Shown piece after piece: positions 5,674-6,246 of a stretch of 6,246 bases of DNA (the stretch's first letter is position 1; each line of letters starts with the position of its first letter). The notes beneath the pieces are model-generated. The model was not told the origin of the DNA, searched no databases, and saw only the letters and a list, made by a program, of their open reading frames with translations. The DNA comes from SZUA-521 sp041738285 (lineage in GTDB: Bacteria > Pseudomonadota > Gammaproteobacteria > Pseudomonadales > Azotimanducaceae): assembly GCA_041738285.1 (NCBI GenBank), contig JBGSQB010000089.1:1-6246 (forward strand), read 5' to 3'. Both the position numbers and the translations under genes were made by a program.

Positions 5674-6246
5674 AACCCAAGGTACTGATGCCCACTTGCC
5701 TGGTCGGCAGCTACGCACAGCCCGACTGGTTGATCGACCGCGCGCGACTGTCCGAGCGACTGCCGCCGAGAGTTCGGGCGAAGGAGTTGTGGCGCGTCGA
5801 TGCCGAGCGATTGGGCGAAGCCCAGCATGATGCAGCGCTGCTCGCCATTACCGCGCAGCATGAAGCCAACGTCGACATCGTCACCGACGGCGAAATGCGC
5901 CGCGAGAGCTACTCGAATCACTTCGCCAATGCCCTCGAGGGGGTCGACCTGGATCGACCGGGCGAGTCACTCGATCGCACCGGGAAAATGGTGCCGGTAC
6001 CGCGCATCGTCGGCCCCATCCGGCGCCGCCACGCAGTGGAGGCGCCGTTCGTTGCCTTCCTCAGGGCGCACACATCGAAACCCATCAAAGTCACGTTGCC
6101 GGGCCCGTTTACGCTCACGCAACAGGCTCAGAACGACTACTACGGTGATGAGGTGGAGCTCGCCATGGCCTATGCCGCGGCCGTGAACGAAGAGGTGCTG
6201 GACCTCTTTGCGGCGGGCGTGGATGTGGTTCAGCTCGACGAGCCGT
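5670..6246 (+). CDS. MetE-core-like (cobalamin-independent methionine synthase family) protein, 3' end outside window
   Basis: An open frame of 192 codons with no stop before the window edge. ATG 5670 overlaps the MarR stop (ATGA), and GAGGA at 5656-5660 gives it a good Shine-Dalgarno nine bases upstream. Features of the C-terminal (catalytic) barrel of MetE appear right from the N-terminus: VGSYAQPDWL (12-21), VDIVTDGEMRRESY (68-81), LPGPFTL (143-149) and VVQLDEP (186-192), which correspond to IGS, the HGE region, LTGP and the IQIDEP motif in E. coli MetE. So this is a core-only form lacking the N-terminal domain of the roughly 750-residue enzyme, and a total of about 340-400 residues is expected. 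MetE transfers a methyl group from methyltetrahydrofolate to homocysteine using zinc. The zinc ligands (E. coli His641, Cys643, Glu665, Cys726) would fall beyond the edge and cannot be checked. Core-only homologues in catabolic settings often have unknown methyl donors or acceptors. Co-expression with a MarR regulator argues for a substrate-specific rather than housekeeping role. Confidence 0.85.
   Translation, partial: MKPKVLMPTCLVGSYAQPDWLIDRARLSERLPPRVRAKELWRVDAERLGEAQHDAALLAITAQHEANVDIVTDGEMRRESYSNHFANALEGVDLDRPGESLDRTGKMVPVPRIVGPIRRRHAVEAPFVAFLRAHTSKPIKVTLPGPFTLTQQAQNDYYGDEVELAMAYAAAVNEEVLDLFAAGVDVVQLDEP

Overview
The window is a compact, GC-rich, gene-dense stretch of a Gram-negative, probably proteobacterial, chromosome. 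A TonB-dependent outer-membrane receptor requires an outer membrane. The style of the receptor (EEILVTA TonB box, LRGPQGTTFGKNSLAGG plug motif) and of the major facilitator superfamily (MFS) carrier is what I associate with environmental Gammaproteobacteria and sphingomonad-like Alphaproteobacteria. The GGGGACAG-type palindromic repeat near the left edge leans toward Gammaproteobacteria, but no marker gene here fixes the taxonomy.

Layout. Positions 1-244 are non-coding: an imperfect hairpin (23-60), then a REPIN-like pair of inverted palindromes (80-167) ending in a T-run, then a plausible sigma70 promoter (185-213). Next comes a rightward two-gene unit: a VOC/glyoxalase-fold metalloenzyme (245-835) and a carboxymuconolactone decarboxylase (CMD)/AhpD-fold protein (859-1491). 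It runs tail-to-tail, with a 5-bp gap, into a leftward two-gene unit: a TonB-dependent receptor (5113-2846) followed by an MFS transporter (2822-1497). An 80-bp divergent control region (5114-5193) separates the receptor from a rightward unit made of a MarR-family regulator (5194-5673) and, overlapping it by ATGA, a MetE-core-like methyltransferase (5670 onward) cut by the window edge.

How the genes may work together (inference). The receptor and the MFS carrier would move a small organic molecule across the outer and inner membranes. The VOC and CMD-fold proteins and the short MetE-like protein look like enzymes acting on that molecule or its breakdown products. The MarR protein, encoded back-to-back with the receptor, is the natural candidate regulator. 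No gene identifies the substrate. An aromatic, lactone-forming or methylated compound would fit the enzyme families but is not shown.

I see no tRNA, rRNA, CRISPR array, transposase gene or phage gene. The most unusual pieces are the REPIN-like element, the overlapping divergent promoter/operator region, and the pairing of a MarR regulator with a core-only MetE homologue inside a transport and catabolism cluster.
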